This document shows positions 30,517 through 38,796 of a stretch of DNA of 64,000 nt, piece after piece (position 1 is the first letter of the stretch; every line of letters starts with the position of its first letter). The stretch is taken from the NCBI GenBank assembly GCA_016719605.1, contig JADJYW010000006.1, positions 124,001 through 188,000 on the forward strand, written 5' to 3'. Made by a program: the position numbers and the translations under genes. The notes beneath the pieces were generated by a model, which worked only from the letters and a program-made list of their open reading frames with translations, was not told the origin of the DNA and searched no databases. This DNA is from Lewinellaceae bacterium. GTDB lineage: Bacteria; Bacteroidota; Bacteroidia; Chitinophagales; Saprospiraceae.

Positions 30517-32490
30517 TTACCCGCCCGCATACGTCAAAAAAAACGCCATCGCCTCCGGGTTTTTCATGGAATCCGAATTGTAGGCTTTGTCTAAAGGCTT
30601 CCGCTGGAGGATTTTTTTCACGGGCGTTTCCATCTTTTTTCCGGAAATGGTGTACGGAATATCCGGCGCCTCAATGATCTCGTCGGGCACATGGCGGGGG
30701 CTGTAGTCGGCGCGCAGGGTCTTCCGGATGCGGTTTTTCAGGTCGTCGTCCAGCACTGCGCCGGGGGAAAGGGCCACGAAAAGCGGCATCCAGTCGGAGC
30801 CGTCGGGCCGTTCGATGTTGACGATGAGCGCGTCCCGAATCTCCGGAATTTTGTCTACGGCCCGGTAGATTTCGGCAGTGCCGATGCGTACGCCCTGCCG
30901 GTTGAGCGTGGCATCGGAACGGCCGAGGATGACGAGCGAATCGCGGGGTGTGATGCACAGCCAGTCGCCGTGTCGCCACACGCCGGGGTACTGCTCGAAA
31001 TAACTGGAGCGGTACCTGGCGCCGTCGGGGTCGTTCCAGAAAAACACGGGCATGCAGGGCATGGGTTTGGTCACCACCATCTCGCCGACCTCGCCGGGCG
31101 GCACGGGGTGGCCGTCGTCGTCCCAACTTTCCATAGCGCAGCCGAGGCAGCGGCACTGGATTTCGCCCTGGTACACCGGCAACAGGGGGTTGCCGCCTAC
31201 CCAGGCCGTACACACGTCGGTGCCGCCGGCCATAGACGACAGCCACACATCGCTTTTCAGATGTTCGTATACCCACCCGAATGCTTCCGGCGGCAAAGGC
31301 GAGCCGGTGGAGCCAATGCTGCGCAGGCCGGACAGGTCGTGCGTGTTTTTGGGCGACAGCCCGGCTTTCATGCAACTCACGAGAAAGGGCGCGCTGGTAC
31401 CGAAGTGGGTGATGCGGGCTTTTTCGGCCATTTCCCAAAGCACATTCAGCGTGGGGTAGCCGGGGCTGCCGTCGTACAATACTGCGGTGGCTCCGGTGAG
31501 CAGCGAGGCCACCGTAAAATTCCACATCATCCAACCGGTGGTGGAAAACCAGAAAAAGCGCTCGCCGGGGTGTACGTCGTTGTGAAAATGCAGGTATTTC
31601 AGGTGCTCCAGCAGGTTGCCGCCGTGGGAGTGGGTGATGGCTTTGGGCACGCCCGTGGTACCCGACGAGTACAGCACCCACACGGGGTGATCGAAGGGCA
31701 GCGGCTCGAATTGCAGGTCGTTGTCCGTATGGGTGTGCAACATGTCGTCCCACAGTATGGCGTTGGGGAGGTTGTCGGGGCGGGCGTTTTTGTCGAGGTG
31801 TGGAATGAATACCACTTTTTGCAGCGTGGGCAGCAGGTTGCAGATTTCGCGCACGGTCTCACGTTTGTCGAACGACTTGCCGCCGTAGGCATAGCCGTCC
31901 ACGGCGATGAGTACCCGGGGTTCGATTTGCACAAAACGGTCGGCCACGCTGTTGGCCCCGAAGTCGGGCGAGCAACTTGACCACACGGCCCCGACACTCA
32001 TGGCCGCCAGTACGGCCACGACGGCATGCGGGGTATTGGGCAAAAAAGCCGCTACGCGGTCGCCGGGACCGATGCCGGCTTCGCGCAGGAAACGGGCCAT
32101 GGCTGCCGTTTGGCGTTCCAGTTCGGCCCACGACATTTCGCGCAGTCCTTCGCGTTCGTTTTGGAACAAAAGGGCGGGGCGTTCGCTGTTTTTTTGTCGG
32201 AAAATATGCTCGGCGTAGTTCAGCGTTGCGCCCTCGAACCAGCGTGCACCGGGCATTTCCAGTCCGGACAACACCTGTCGGTACGGTGTATGGCTGATGA
32301 CTTGGAAGTACTGCCACACCGTTTCCCAGAACAGATCGGGGCGGTCAACAGACCAGCGCCAGAGGGTGTGGTAGTCGTCGAAGATCAGATTTTTTTCGCG
32401 GGCCAGCCACTGCAGGTACCGTTGCAGGTGCGCATTTTCGCGGGTGTGGGCATCGGGTTGCCAGAGGAGAGCGGGTTGTTGGTCGGGCAT
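30517..32490 (-). CDS. Acetoacetyl-CoA synthetase
   Basis: ATP-dependent ligase that activates acetoacetate to acetoacetyl-CoA, ~657 residues. N-terminal ACAS segment with FEGATLNYAEH; the AMP-binding loop YSSGTTGVPKAITHSHGG; GTDVCTAWVGGNPLLPVYQGE, which distinguishes acetoacetyl- from acetyl-CoA synthetases; ILGRSDATLNRQGVRIG; and the C-terminal catalytic lysine in YTISGKKMETPVKKI. The start was set at MPDQQPALLW because homology begins there, although the frame is open for 37 codons more. Convergent with the OsmC gene. Suggests use of ketone bodies or of polyhydroxybutyrate-derived acetoacetate. Confidence 0.88.
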   Translation of the reverse strand: MPDQQPALLWQPDAHTRENAHLQRYLQWLAREKNLIFDDYHTLWRWSVDRPDLFWETVWQYFQVISHTPYRQVLSGLEMPGARWFEGATLNYAEHIFRQKNSERPALLFQNEREGLREMSWAELERQTAAMARFLREAGIGPGDRVAAFLPNTPHAVVAVLAAMSVGAVWSSCSPDFGANSVADRFVQIEPRVLIAVDGYAYGGKSFDKRETVREICNLLPTLQKVVFIPHLDKNARPDNLPNAILWDDMLHTHTDNDLQFEPLPFDHPVWVLYSSGTTGVPKAITHSHGGNLLEHLKYLHFHNDVHPGERFFWFSTTGWMMWNFTVASLLTGATAVLYDGSPGYPTLNVLWEMAEKARITHFGTSAPFLVSCMKAGLSPKNTHDLSGLRSIGSTGSPLPPEAFGWVYEHLKSDVWLSSMAGGTDVCTAWVGGNPLLPVYQGEIQCRCLGCAMESWDDDGHPVPPGEVGEMVVTKPMPCMPVFFWNDPDGARYRSSYFEQYPGVWRHGDWLCITPRDSLVILGRSDATLNRQGVRIGTAEIYRAVDKIPEIRDALIVNIERPDGSDWMPLFVALSPGAVLDDDLKNRIRKTLRADYSPRHVPDEIIEAPDIPYTISGKKMETPVKKILQRKPLDKAYNSDSMKNPEAMAFFLTYAGG

Positions 32491-32677
32491 GGTCGGGTCG
32501 AGAAGAACGTCCGTTGGGGCGGCGCGAAAGTACGATGAAAGAAACTTCTCCACGCGAGCAGGCTTTCCCAAATGCCATGCGTGGCTGTGGCGCCGAATCA
32601 CGGCCGTATTTTCCTCAAATCTTCGTTTCTTCGCCGCTGTCGAAATCAGTGTTTATTTATCGTAGAAACAACTCGTT

Positions 32678-34726
32678 ATGTGTGCTTCCGTCCTTTCAAA
32701 ACGTTTGACCGCTCTTTTTTTTCTCGCCGCTACCGGGTTGCCGGCACTTCAGGCACAGGTTTTTTGGACGGAAAATTTTGAAGACGAAAGCCTGGCCACA
32801 TCCAACTGGCAGCACGACGGCATCAATGCCGGGCCGTCTTTTTGGATATGGACAGACGACCCCGCCGCCGGCTATCAGGAGCCGGATTTGCCCGTTTTCG
32901 GTGCGCCTACCGCCTCCAACGGCTATTTTCTTTTCAACTCCGACGACAACGGCCAAACCCCGTTCGACGTGTGGCTCACCAACATCAACCGGCCCGCCGA
33001 CTGCACGGGAAAAACGGGTGTGCACCTGCGGTTTTACACCCAGTACATTTATTTCAACCCTGCCGGCACGGTCGCGCAAATTGGCGTGAGCACGAACGGT
33101 ATTGATTTTACCTACCAAAACCTGTTCGATACGCTGCCGGCAAACCTGCCGTTTGACGGCTGGTTGGAAATAGACCTCGCCGAAGCCGACGATCAGCCCG
33201 AGGTGTGGCTACAGTTTCGCTGGATCGGCAACTACGAGTACCACTGGAAAATAGATGACCTGAGCCTGTTTACCGTTGTGGCGGAAGACCCGGATTTCTG
33301 CGAAACGGCGGTAGACATTACGGAATTCTTCGGCCAAACCCCTGGCGAGCCGCAGATCACCGGCTTGCTCGACAATACCGATGCCACCGTGTCGGCTACC
33401 GACCCCGAGGTGTCGTGTTGGGGCGAGGCCGGGCCGGGTGGGCTGGACATTTTGAACAACACCCTGTGGTGCACGTTTGCCGGCGACGGCGGCACATACA
33501 ACATCCAGACCGTGCCCTGCAATGCGACCAATTATATCGGCTCGACAGCCGGAAACCTCGGCGATACGCAGATGTTGCTTCTGGCCGGCGACGACTGTTC
33601 CGACCTGACGCCCGTTGCCTGCAATGAAGATTTTTTTCCATTTGGCATACCCGACTGGCGTGCCGGGGTCAGTATACAAACCGACTCCGGGCAGCAGTAC
33701 TACATTTTGCTGGACGGGTTTGAGGGCCAGGGCGTGGTGGCTACGGGCGAGTTTTGTATTCAGGTGACACAGCAACTCGTGGTGCCTTGCGCCGATGGGC
33801 AAGTTGGCTCGTTTACGTTGAGCAACAACGGGTTCGTGTGTACGGGCGGCAATCTGGAAGATATCCTGAGTCTGAATGCCGCTGAATTTGTGTTGCCCAC
33901 CACCGGGCCGGAAAGCGGTCTGGCCTGGTGTATCAGCCCGGATACGATTCCGGCTGGTACATGGCCTGGCACGATCCAGCAGGTGTCCAGCACACCTTTC
34001 GGGCCAAACGTGGCGCCGCCGGATTTGCTGAACAACGGTACTATTTTACCTTACGGAACGCATTACCTGACCCCTGTGGTGTTGGGTGGCGGAACGCGGA
34101 TCAATGCCGGCGCACAGCCATTTGTGTACAACATTGACCCGGGTAGCGGGTGTTACTTCGTAGGCCAATCACTGAAAATTGTTTTGTTGCCGCCGCTGGC
34201 TCCACTTGGCGCCCTGCCGCAGGTAACCAACGAGGTGGTGCCGCCGGGCAACAACGGATCCATTGTGCCGGCAGTGAGCGGCGGCTCGGGGCAATACCTC
34301 AACGATGCCGCTTTGTACCAATACCTGTGGAACAACGGCGCCGTGACCAAAAACCTGACCGGCCTGTCGGCGGGCGTCTACACCGTGACGATTTCCGACA
34401 TCAGTGGCTGTACGGCAGCAGCAGTACTGGAGGTGACGGTCGGCCAGACGGTGAGCAGCACCGACCCGGCACTGGTTCGGGCGCTTGAGGTGCGTCCGAA
34501 CCCGACCCGTGCTGCTCTTCAACTATACCTTGATCTGCAAAGCGCTGCCGACGTGCGCATCGAAGTGACAAACATACTCGGGCAAGTGCTGGAAACCCAT
34601 CATGCCGGCCAGGTATCCCAACTTGTGCATACGTTCGATTTGTCGCATTTTGCCGAAGGCACCTACCTGTTGCGCGTGGTTGTGGGGCAGGAATTTGCCC
34701 TACGCCGGATAGTCGTAGCGCGGTAG
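32678..34726 (+). CDS. Secreted multidomain protein with T9SS type A sorting domain
   Basis: 682-residue exported protein: signal peptide LFFLAATGLPALQAQ, a jelly-roll/MAM-like N-terminal domain (FWTENFEDESLATSNWQ, LRFYTQYIYFNP), a pre-peptidase-like CBM region (DFCETAVDIT, NTLWCTFAGDGGTYNIQT), an SprB-like repeat (GVYTVTISDISGCTAAA) and a C-terminal Por-secretion domain (LEVRPNPTRAALQL to LRRIVVAR). Probably attached to or released from the surface by type IX secretion. No enzyme motif is visible. No clear promoter element; divergent from the acetoacetyl-CoA synthetase gene. Confidence 0.8.
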   Translation: MCASVLSKRLTALFFLAATGLPALQAQVFWTENFEDESLATSNWQHDGINAGPSFWIWTDDPAAGYQEPDLPVFGAPTASNGYFLFNSDDNGQTPFDVWLTNINRPADCTGKTGVHLRFYTQYIYFNPAGTVAQIGVSTNGIDFTYQNLFDTLPANLPFDGWLEIDLAEADDQPEVWLQFRWIGNYEYHWKIDDLSLFTVVAEDPDFCETAVDITEFFGQTPGEPQITGLLDNTDATVSATDPEVSCWGEAGPGGLDILNNTLWCTFAGDGGTYNIQTVPCNATNYIGSTAGNLGDTQMLLLAGDDCSDLTPVACNEDFFPFGIPDWRAGVSIQTDSGQQYYILLDGFEGQGVVATGEFCIQVTQQLVVPCADGQVGSFTLSNNGFVCTGGNLEDILSLNAAEFVLPTTGPESGLAWCISPDTIPAGTWPGTIQQVSSTPFGPNVAPPDLLNNGTILPYGTHYLTPVVLGGGTRINAGAQPFVYNIDPGSGCYFVGQSLKIVLLPPLAPLGALPQVTNEVVPPGNNGSIVPAVSGGSGQYLNDAALYQYLWNNGAVTKNLTGLSAGVYTVTISDISGCTAAAVLEVTVGQTVSSTDPALVRALEVRPNPTRAALQLYLDLQSAADVRIEVTNILGQVLETHHAGQVSQLVHTFDLSHFAEGTYLLRVVVGQEFALRRIVVAR

Positions 34727-34744
34727 CATCCGCTCCCAGTACCC

Positions 34745-34777
34745 AACTCAAAACTCAAAACTCAAAACTCAAAACTT
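34745..34777 (+). repeat. 7-nt minisatellite leader before the aldose epimerase gene
   Basis: Four near-perfect CTCAAAA units in a row (CTCAAAACTCAAAACTCAAA) end ~12 nt before the ATG. The same unit occurs inside the SprB-type gene at 3815-3848. Confidence 0.8.
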
Positions 34778-34789
34778 TAGAGCCTTTCC

Positions 34790-35716
34790 ATGTTCGAACT
34801 GACGCAAACCGCCTTTGGCAAATACCGCCGCTACGACCTGCACCACCCGGAATCGGGCAACGGGTTCAGCATGGTGCCCGGTTTGGGCGCCAACGTACTG
34901 GAAATTCGTTTTGGCGGCGACAATGTGCTCGACGGGTACCAATCGCCCGAGGAGTTGGAGGCGGGTCAATGGGGCAAGAGTGCCTTGTTGTTTCCGTTTC
35001 CCAATCGCCTGCAGGACGGACAGTACTCGTGGTTGGGGCAGGACTACACCTTTCCGATCAACAATGCTGCCACCAACAACGCCATTCACGGTTTTGTGCG
35101 CCACGAAGCGTTCGATGTGACGCGCATCGAGATGACTACAGAAACGGCCGAGATCACCTGTCGGCTCGACTACCGGGGGCATCATGCGTGGTACCCTTTC
35201 CCGTTTGTGCTGGAGGCTACGTTTGTAATGACCGATCGCGGGGCGTTCAGCGCGTCTTTTTTTGTACGCAACCGCCACCACGCGGCTATTCCGGTGGGTC
35301 TGGGTTGGCATCCTTATTTTCGTCTGACCGATCGGGCGGACACCCACGACCTGCAACTGCCTGCTTGTTCCGTAGTGGAAATAGATGCGCGTATGCTCCC
35401 CACCGGGTTACGCACGCCCTACACGGCTTTTTCCCAAAAAAAGCCGCTGGGCGATACGGTGCTGGACAACTGTTTTCATGTGGAAGAAAGCAATACGCTT
35501 TTTCATCTCACCTTGCACGGCGGTGTGCGCACGCTTTCCCTGGCAGCCAGCCGCGACCTGTTTCCATATTTTCAGGTATTCACGCCCCCGCACCGGGAGA
35601 GCATTGCGCTGGAGCCGATGACCTGCAATGTCAATGCTTTCCGAAACGGCGAGGGCCTCGCCACTATTCCCGCCGGGGGCGACTGGGCGGCAGCATTCCT
35701 GCTGGAAATGCGGTAG
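34790..35716 (+). CDS. Aldose 1-epimerase (galactose mutarotase-like)
   Basis: 308-residue GalM-type mutarotase interconverting alpha and beta anomers. Motifs: GKSALLFPFPNRLQDG, the catalytic-region NNAIHGFVRHEAF (His), VGLGWHPYFRL (second His) and ALEPMTCNVNAF with the general-base region Glu. Length and order are normal; no signal peptide, so cytoplasmic. Stands alone between a minisatellite leader and a palindromic 3' region. Confidence 0.88.
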   Translation: MFELTQTAFGKYRRYDLHHPESGNGFSMVPGLGANVLEIRFGGDNVLDGYQSPEELEAGQWGKSALLFPFPNRLQDGQYSWLGQDYTFPINNAATNNAIHGFVRHEAFDVTRIEMTTETAEITCRLDYRGHHAWYPFPFVLEATFVMTDRGAFSASFFVRNRHHAAIPVGLGWHPYFRLTDRADTHDLQLPACSVVEIDARMLPTGLRTPYTAFSQKKPLGDTVLDNCFHVEESNTLFHLTLHGGVRTLSLAASRDLFPYFQVFTPPHRESIALEPMTCNVNAFRNGEGLATIPAGGDWAAAFLLEMR

Positions 35717-35774
35717 GGTTTTGGTGTTTTGGTTACAGCGGCCCGAAAACCAAAACGCCAAGACACCAAAACAC
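35717..35774. repeat. GGTTTTGGTGTTTTGG hairpin after the epimerase stop
   Basis: GGTTTTGGTGTTTTGGTT pairs with AACCAAAACGCC plus AGACACCAAAAC across ~13 nt. It begins on the base after the stop codon. The unit is the same CACCAAAA type as the leader of the OsmC gene; no T-tract. Confidence 0.65.
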
Positions 35775-35776
35775 TT

Positions 35777-36020
35777 CACTTTCCAAACATCGGTTAATTC
35801 CGGCTGTTCGCCCGTGGAAACCTGCCATCGGACCTCGAACAGGGATAGTCGTCTTTTACTGCTGCAACTATCTTGCCCCGCATCCGTCTGTTGTGTTGTT
35901 TTTTGCTGTTAGTCGCCGGCTTACGCCTCTGGTTAAATTGCGCAAACCAGCACAGGCGTTGATTGCAGGATTACCAACAGTGATTACCATAGCAGAGCAA
36001 TAACACGGAGTTTTTTTTGC
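35777..36020. other. Intergenic region without a supported gene
   Basis: No family-like reading frame. TATCTTGC at 35869 resembles a -7 element and is followed by a 29-codon frame without ATG (LPRIRLLCCFLLLVAG, hydrophobic with a later cysteine) that could be a leader peptide or lipoprotein remnant. The strong terminator downstream means that a short transcript would end at ~36052. Confidence 0.3.
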
Positions 36021-36052
36021 GGTGCTCGAAGCAATTCGAGCGCCTTTTTTTT
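36021..36052 (+). terminator. Strong intrinsic terminator
   Basis: GGTGCTCGAA and TTCGAGCGCC form a 10-bp stem with a GCAA tetraloop, followed by eight T. It stops plus-strand transcripts before hemW: either the epimerase mRNA with a ~300-nt 3' region or a separate small RNA. Confidence 0.85.
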
Positions 36053-36081
36053 GCTCAATCGGGATTTGGCGGATCGTCGCG

Positions 36082-36089
36082 TACCTTTG
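36082..36089 (+). promoter_or_regulatory. -7 element of hemW
   Basis: TACCTTTG, exact TAnnTTTG match, 35 nt before the chosen start and just after the upstream terminator. Confidence 0.6.
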
Positions 36090-36124
36090 ACACGCGTTGC
36101 ACACGTTGCGCATTGATGCACACT

Positions 36125-37264
36125 ATGCCCGGACTTTACCTCCACATTCCGTTTTGCAAACAGGCTTGCCACTACTGCAATTTCCATTTTTCTACCACCT
36201 TGCGCAGCAAGCCCGCCATGGTGGCGGCTATTTTGCGCGAGTTGGAGTTGCAAAAGGACTACCTCGGCGGGGCCGAACTGACCTCTGTTTATTTCGGGGG
36301 CGGTACGCCGTCGCTGCTGGATATCGGGGAGATGGAGCAGATTTTTGAAAAAATTCATGCGTTGTACCGCATAGCCCCCGATGCCGAAATCACGCTGGAA
36401 GCCAATCCGGACGATCTGACAAAGGAAAAACTGCGCGATTTGCGGGACTATACCCCGGTGAACCGACTGAGCATCGGTATTCAATCATTTTTTGATGATG
36501 ACCTGCGCTGGATGAACCGTGCGCACAACGCCGCCCATGCCCGGCATTGCCTGCGCGATGCTGCTGCTGCCGGATTTCGGGATATGACCATTGACCTGAT
36601 TTATGGTGCGCCGACCACATCGGATGCCCAATGGGCGGAAAATGTGCGCATTGCCATGGAGGAAGGTATTCCACATTTGTCGTGCTACTGCCTCACAGTG
36701 GAGGAGGGTACTGCGTTGGCACATTTCGTGCACAAGGGCAGCGCGCTACCGGTTGACGAGGAAAAAGCCGCCCGGCAATTTGAATATCTGCAGAACCAGA
36801 CGGAGCAACGCGGTTATGAGCATTATGAAATTTCCAACTTTGCCTGGCCTGGTCGCCATGCTCGGCACAACAGTAGCTACTGGAGCGGATCGCCGTACCT
36901 CGGGGTAGGGCCGTCGGCACACTCCTTCGACGGGCGGAGCCGGCAGTGGAATGTCGCCCACAACGCCCGGTATCTTGCCGCTCTTGAAGCAGGACAAGTG
37001 CCTTTCGAGCGGGAAGTGCTGACCCCGGCACAGCGATACAACGAGTATGTGATGACGGGACTTCGCACGATGTGGGGATGTGAAAAAGCAAGTATTGAAG
37101 CATTTGGAGTGCCCTTTGCCGATTTTTTTCGCGAAGAAGTGGAGCTGTTTCTGCAAAATGGCACCGTTGAGCAGGACGAGACGCACGTCCGCCTGACCCG
37201 CGCGGGTAAGTTGTTGGCCGACCGAATAGCGGCGGATTTGTTCTGGACAGATACGGAAGCATGA
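36125..37264 (+). CDS. hemW: Radical SAM protein HemW (coproporphyrinogen III oxidase-like, heme chaperone)
   Basis: 379 residues. LYLHIPFCKQACHYCNF carries the radical SAM CxxxCxxC cysteines (C11, C15, C18). YFGGGTPSLL, EANPDDLT, NRLSIGIQSF and HYEISNFAWPG are family signatures, and the C-terminal HemN-like domain is present (YNEYVMTGLRT). HemW-type members bind heme and lack the extra features of the true oxidase HemN, so heme insertion is the safer function. The start at 36125 is chosen because homology begins at MPGLYLHIPF; ATGs just upstream would add only a few residues. Confidence 0.9.
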   Translation: MPGLYLHIPFCKQACHYCNFHFSTTLRSKPAMVAAILRELELQKDYLGGAELTSVYFGGGTPSLLDIGEMEQIFEKIHALYRIAPDAEITLEANPDDLTKEKLRDLRDYTPVNRLSIGIQSFFDDDLRWMNRAHNAAHARHCLRDAAAAGFRDMTIDLIYGAPTTSDAQWAENVRIAMEEGIPHLSCYCLTVEEGTALAHFVHKGSALPVDEEKAARQFEYLQNQTEQRGYEHYEISNFAWPGRHARHNSSYWSGSPYLGVGPSAHSFDGRSRQWNVAHNARYLAALEAGQVPFEREVLTPAQRYNEYVMTGLRTMWGCEKASIEAFGVPFADFFREEVELFLQNGTVEQDETHVRLTRAGKLLADRIAADLFWTDTEA

Positions 37265-37312
37265 CGGGTCGTTGTTTTTTGACTGCCTTGCCGGCAAATT
37301 GCTTGTGTTTCC

Positions 37313-37320
37313 TACATTTG
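37313..37320 (+). promoter_or_regulatory. -7 element of mscL
   Basis: TACATTTG fits TAnnTTTG; a TTG 22 nt upstream (37288-37290) is a possible -33. It lies 41 nt before the ATG. Confidence 0.55.
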
Positions 37321-37361
37321 CTGTTCAACTGTTTCTATTTTTCAAAAAAAACGAAAATCGT

Positions 37362-37646
37362 ATGCTACAAGAACTCAAGGCATTCCTGCTCCGGGGCGAT
37401 GTGCTCGCCCTCGCCGTGGCGGTCGTCATCGCCGGTGCTTTTGGTAAAATCATTGACTCCTTAGTCAACGACATCATTTCGCCTATACTCGGGATGATCA
37501 CCGGGAACCCCGATTTTTCGGAAGTGGTGATCGGCTCTGTCAAGGTGGGCAACTTCATCAATGCCGTGGTGAATTTCATCATAGTGGGCATCGTTTTGTT
37601 CTTCCTGATAAAGGCTGCGGGTAAAAAATCTGAGGATGTGAAGTGA
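37362..37646 (+). CDS. mscL: Large-conductance mechanosensitive channel MscL, short form
   Basis: Pentameric channel that opens under membrane tension to release solutes during hypo-osmotic shock. The first helix FLLRGDVLALAVAVVIAGAFG and KIIDSLVNDIISPILG are characteristic; the second helix FINAVVNFIIVGIVLFFLI follows. At 94 residues it is clearly shorter than typical MscL (~130), because the periplasmic loop between helices is only ~20 residues and the cytoplasmic tail is brief (KAAGKKSEDVK). Start follows an A-rich stretch. Confidence 0.92.
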   Translation: MLQELKAFLLRGDVLALAVAVVIAGAFGKIIDSLVNDIISPILGMITGNPDFSEVVIGSVKVGNFINAVVNFIIVGIVLFFLIKAAGKKSEDVK

Positions 37647-37680
37647 GGGCAAGCACATATTTGTCCTCTTTTTATGCAAT

Positions 37681-37712
37681 AGGAGCCATCCCGACTTTTC
37701 GGGATGGCTCCT
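37681..37712 (+). terminator. Hairpin terminator after mscL
   Basis: AGGAGCCATCCCGA pairs perfectly with TCGGGATGGCTCCT (14 bp, 4-nt loop). T-tract absent, so efficiency is uncertain. Confidence 0.65.
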
Positions 37713-37936
37713 GCCGTTATGGCGTCGTGTAAAACCATGTAGTTGCTGCCCATTTTTGATACCAAAACACGTCAAAACAAATAAAGGACAAAATATATCA
37801 AAGTTGTCGGCATCATATTCCGAATCTCGTACAAAGCGACAACAGCCAAACCATTTTTTGGGTCTAAAAAAAGTACGTTCAAAATCGACCAATTTTAATT
37901 CCATGTTAAGTTTAAAAAAAACTCTTTCACAGACTA
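37713..37936. other. AT-rich intergenic region upstream of the NTF2-like gene
   Basis: No reading frame resembles a protein. Several A-tracts and T-tracts (for example CTAAAAAAAG and GTTTAAAAAAAAC) precede the promoter of the next gene, as an UP-like or bendable region might. Confidence 0.4.
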
Positions 37937-37968
37937 TTGTTTTGTTCGAGGTGTTTTCCGTACCTTTG
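37937..37968 (+). promoter_or_regulatory. Bacteroidota-type promoter of the NTF2-like gene
   Basis: TTG (37937-37939) and TACCTTTG (37961-37968) are 21 nt apart, close to the consensus -33 TTTG / -7 TAnnTTTG. The best-formed promoter in the window apart from the one at 45.4 kb. Confidence 0.7.
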
Positions 37969-38006
37969 CAGCACAAAATTCAGTAATTAAAAACTTAATA
38001 CCGATC

Positions 38007-38588
38007 ATGAACGTACAACAACTTGTGGAGGCACTGGACGCCCGGATTTTGAAGGGTGACATCGTAGGTGCTTTCGACCAATTCGCTGCCGACAACTGTG
38101 TAACATGGAGCAATGCTCCGGATATGACCCGCTCCAAAGACCAGAAAGTTGAAATTCTGAACTGGTTTTTCCAGAACATCGCTACGGTAAATCGCATTGA
38201 GCGTCTTGCGCTGCAAGTAGCGGGCGACGTAACGGAATCCCAGTTTGTTTTTGACTTTGTGAATAGCCAGGGCCAGCCTCTGGTATACAGCGAGGTGATC
38301 CGCCGCGTCTGGAAAGATGGTAAAATGGTGGAAGAGCAATATCTGATCGGTCAAACGATTGATGCTCCCAAGAAGAATGCGGCTAAGAAGCCTTCCAAAA
38401 AAGAAGCGGCTCAGGACGACCAACCTGCCGCTGCCAAGCCGGCCGTAGTAGCCGAGCCGAAGGCTGTAAAACCGGCCACCCAGTCACCCAAAACCATGGA
38501 AACCAAGCCTGTCAAAGCCGCTTCCGCGCCGAAAGCCGACAAAAAACCGGCAGTCAAAGCGGACAAGCCAAAGGCTGGGCGCAAGTAA
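38007..38588 (+). CDS. NTF2/SnoaL-like protein with Lys/Ala/Pro-rich tail
   Basis: 193 residues in two parts. Residues 1-~112 look like a cone-shaped NTF2-like domain (VEALDARILKGDIVGAFDQF, a polar pocket, LVYSEVIRRVWKDGKMVEEQYL). Residues ~113-193 are a low-complexity tail dominated by K, A and P (PKKNAAKKPSKKEAA, KADKKPAVKADKPKAGRK), like histone H1-type tails. The combination suggests a small dimerising domain with a disordered, nucleic-acid- or polyanion-binding arm. It has its own promoter and terminator, so it is monocistronic. Precise function unknown. Confidence 0.65.
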   Translation: MNVQQLVEALDARILKGDIVGAFDQFAADNCVTWSNAPDMTRSKDQKVEILNWFFQNIATVNRIERLALQVAGDVTESQFVFDFVNSQGQPLVYSEVIRRVWKDGKMVEEQYLIGQTIDAPKKNAAKKPSKKEAAQDDQPAAAKPAVVAEPKAVKPATQSPKTMETKPVKAASAPKADKKPAVKADKPKAGRK

Positions 38589-38637
38589 ATCCCCGACAGC
38601 ATAGTAGTTTGAGCATAACACAGAGCAGTAATGTAGG

Positions 38638-38670
38638 ACCCGTCACGCGCAATGCAGGACGGGTTTTTTT
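38638..38670 (+). terminator. Intrinsic terminator of the NTF2-like gene
   Basis: ACCCGTC pairs with GACGGGT around a 13-nt loop, followed by a run of seven T. Confidence 0.85.
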
Positions 38671-38687
38671 ATTTTTGCCTTTTTGAG

Positions 38688-38790
38688 GTTGGGAGGGTTA
38701 GAAGGTTTCTGGTTGCGATAACCCTTCTCCAACCTTCCAACCAGCAACCTTCTAACCTTCTAACCTTCTAACCTTCCAACCTTCTAACCC
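38688..38790 (+). repeat. Inverted 8-nt minisatellite before gpmI
   Basis: GGTTAGAAGGTTTCTGG on the left and multiple AACCTTCT units on the right (AACCTTCTAACCTTCTAACC continuing) can pair into a long hairpin. The last unit ends 6 nt before the ATG, after a short T-run. Confidence 0.8.
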
Positions 38791-38796
38791 TTTTTT

